This document shows positions 63,071 through 64,000 of a DNA stretch of 64,000 nt, one piece after another. The notes beneath the pieces were generated by a model that ran no database searches, had not been told where the DNA came from, and saw only the letters and a program-made list of their open reading frames with translations. Source of the DNA: Streptomyces flavotricini (GTDB lineage: Bacteria > Actinomycetota > Actinomycetes > Streptomycetales > Streptomycetaceae). A program made the position numbers and the translations under genes. Location: contig NZ_JAINUL010000001.1 of the NCBI RefSeq assembly GCF_020639365.1, positions 1,787,344 to 1,851,343 on the forward strand. Reading direction: 5' to 3'. The first letter of the stretch is position 1; each line of letters opens with the position of its first letter.

Positions 63071-64000
63071 GTGCCTTTTCCGCCCAGCGACATGCTTGCC
63101 GCGCAGAGCAAGTGGCTCTACTTCCAGGGCTTGGAGCACAAACTCCGCGAACGCCATCCCGAGCTGGCCCACCGGGTCTTCTTCAACTCGGGCGGCCCCT
63201 TCTTCTACCTGAAGGTCAACCTGTCGGGCGAGTCCGGCGTCGCCCTGGCGATCACACGGTTCGGCAACACCGAAACCTGGGCCATCCTCGATCCCCAGTC
63301 GGACAGCGAGCCCTCCGTCTGGGCCCCGAGCACCCCCGGCGAGGTGCTGGTCGACTCCCTCGCCGCCCATGCAGCCGCCCATCTCGCCGGCGTGCCCGTC
63401 GCCTCCCCCTGGCGCTGGCACCAGAGCGAGCGAAGCGACATGACCGACCTGGCCGACCTCCTCACGGACAGCGGGGTCAAGGTCCGGCGTGTGGTGGCGG
63501 GGAACGGGTGGTTCGCCTACGGTCCCCGCCACGAGCCGAAGCTCGGCCTCGTCGAGAGCTCCAGGGGACACCACCTCGACGCCGAGCTTCCCGGAGGCGT
63601 CCTCGTCCGGGTGTCGATCAAGCCGAACCTCGGCTGGACCGCCCACGTCCACACTCCGGAGTGGAACGCGTGGGGACGCATCGATCTCAGCCGCGCGCTG
63701 ACGGGGCGGGAGCGTCCCGTCCCAGGGGTACCGCTCGCCTCGGCCTCGACGGAACGGATCGCCGAGGTGATCAGTGGGGGGTTCCCGACATGGGCCGAGG
63801 TCCGCCCGTGGGACCCGTTCAGGGGCTACACCCCGCCCTCACCCTTCGGTTTCGACCCCACTGAGGCCGTGCTCGCTCAGCTCTCCCCGCTCGGCTTCGG
63901 CGATCTCCGGGAGGGTGTCGGCGGCGCCCTCGTCTCCGACTCCCACCACGTCGAGTGGTACGAACAAGAGCCCAAGACGCCCGGGAACCTCTTGAAACCC
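63071..64000 (+). CDS. Unrecognised protein, 3' end outside window
   Basis: The frame is open from GTG 63071 to the last base (310 codons, no stop). AGGAGAG lies eight bases upstream. The product begins VPFPPSDMLAAQSKWLYFQG and includes ordered stretches such as VFFNSGGPFFYLKVNLSGES, TRFGNTETWAILDP and LVRVSIKPNLGWTAHVHTP, with many aromatic residues and beta-strand-like patterning. No signal peptide, membrane helix or catalytic motif was recognised. It lies 84 bases after the ATPase gene on the same strand. Other frames here are shadows with poor amino-acid composition. Confidence 0.75.
   Translation, partial: MPFPPSDMLAAQSKWLYFQGLEHKLRERHPELAHRVFFNSGGPFFYLKVNLSGESGVALAITRFGNTETWAILDPQSDSEPSVWAPSTPGEVLVDSLAAHAAAHLAGVPVASPWRWHQSERSDMTDLADLLTDSGVKVRRVVAGNGWFAYGPRHEPKLGLVESSRGHHLDAELPGGVLVRVSIKPNLGWTAHVHTPEWNAWGRIDLSRALTGRERPVPGVPLASASTERIAEVISGGFPTWAEVRPWDPFRGYTPPSPFGFDPTEAVLAQLSPLGFGDLREGVGGALVSDSHHVEWYEQEPKTPGNLLKP

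Overview
The window is a stretch of high-GC actinobacterial chromosome, almost certainly Streptomyces. Diagnostic families include the SAV2177/DUF574 methyltransferase, class F sortase, the fused LysX protein, DUF6777 lipoprotein, an Rpf-LysM-M23 wall enzyme and a WhiJ-like XRE/DUF397/HATPase trio. Many genes start with GTG, GTGA/ATGA overlaps are common, and third codon positions are almost always G or C. No rRNA, tRNA, IS element or CRISPR array was seen.

Left part (1-34158) is ordinary chromosome. It opens with a partial FAD monooxygenase, then a coupled DUF574 methyltransferase and PAS-GGDEF-EAL protein. A cell-surface block follows: proline-rich exported protein, DUF4239 protein, two convergent paralogous exported proteins with C-terminal membrane anchors, class F sortase, polysaccharide deacetylase and LysX. 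Next come a universal stress protein, CapA-like lipoprotein, ECF sigma factor, DNA glycosylase, SpoIIE-type phosphatase and DUF6777 lipoprotein. A YndJ/DUF1990/LMF1-like operon lies behind two perfect 14-bp palindromes. The rest holds an epimerase, a 58-codon peptide divergent from a PhnZ-like HD protein, an SDR with an N-terminal zinc-ribbon-like segment, a DMT permease overlapping an Rpf-LysM-M23 gene tail to tail, gnd, a lectin fragment, and racemase-GNAT-panD.

About 34797-57814, perhaps to 61247, is a defence island built as two divergent operons. The left operon encodes a sigma-70-like protein with a long coiled-coil tail, DrmA, DrmB and a small UvrD-like ATPase. The right operon encodes a Ser/Thr kinase fused to a YprA/MrfA-like helicase with DUF1998, a DrmD-like SNF2 helicase and a DrmMI-like adenine methyltransferase. 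One or two unrecognised proteins follow. The two operons face each other across a perfect 25-bp palindrome that contains a TTGACA -35 box for each direction. This looks like a class 1 DISARM-related system in which DrmC (the PLD protein) is absent from the window and a sigma factor and a kinase-helicase have been added. It is the best candidate for an undescribed system here.

The right end (61299-64000) holds a WhiJ-like regulatory trio (DUF397 peptide, XRE-DUF5753 regulator, divergent RsbW-like ATPase) and an unrecognised gene running off the window. Functions are inferred from sequence families alone; no search was run.
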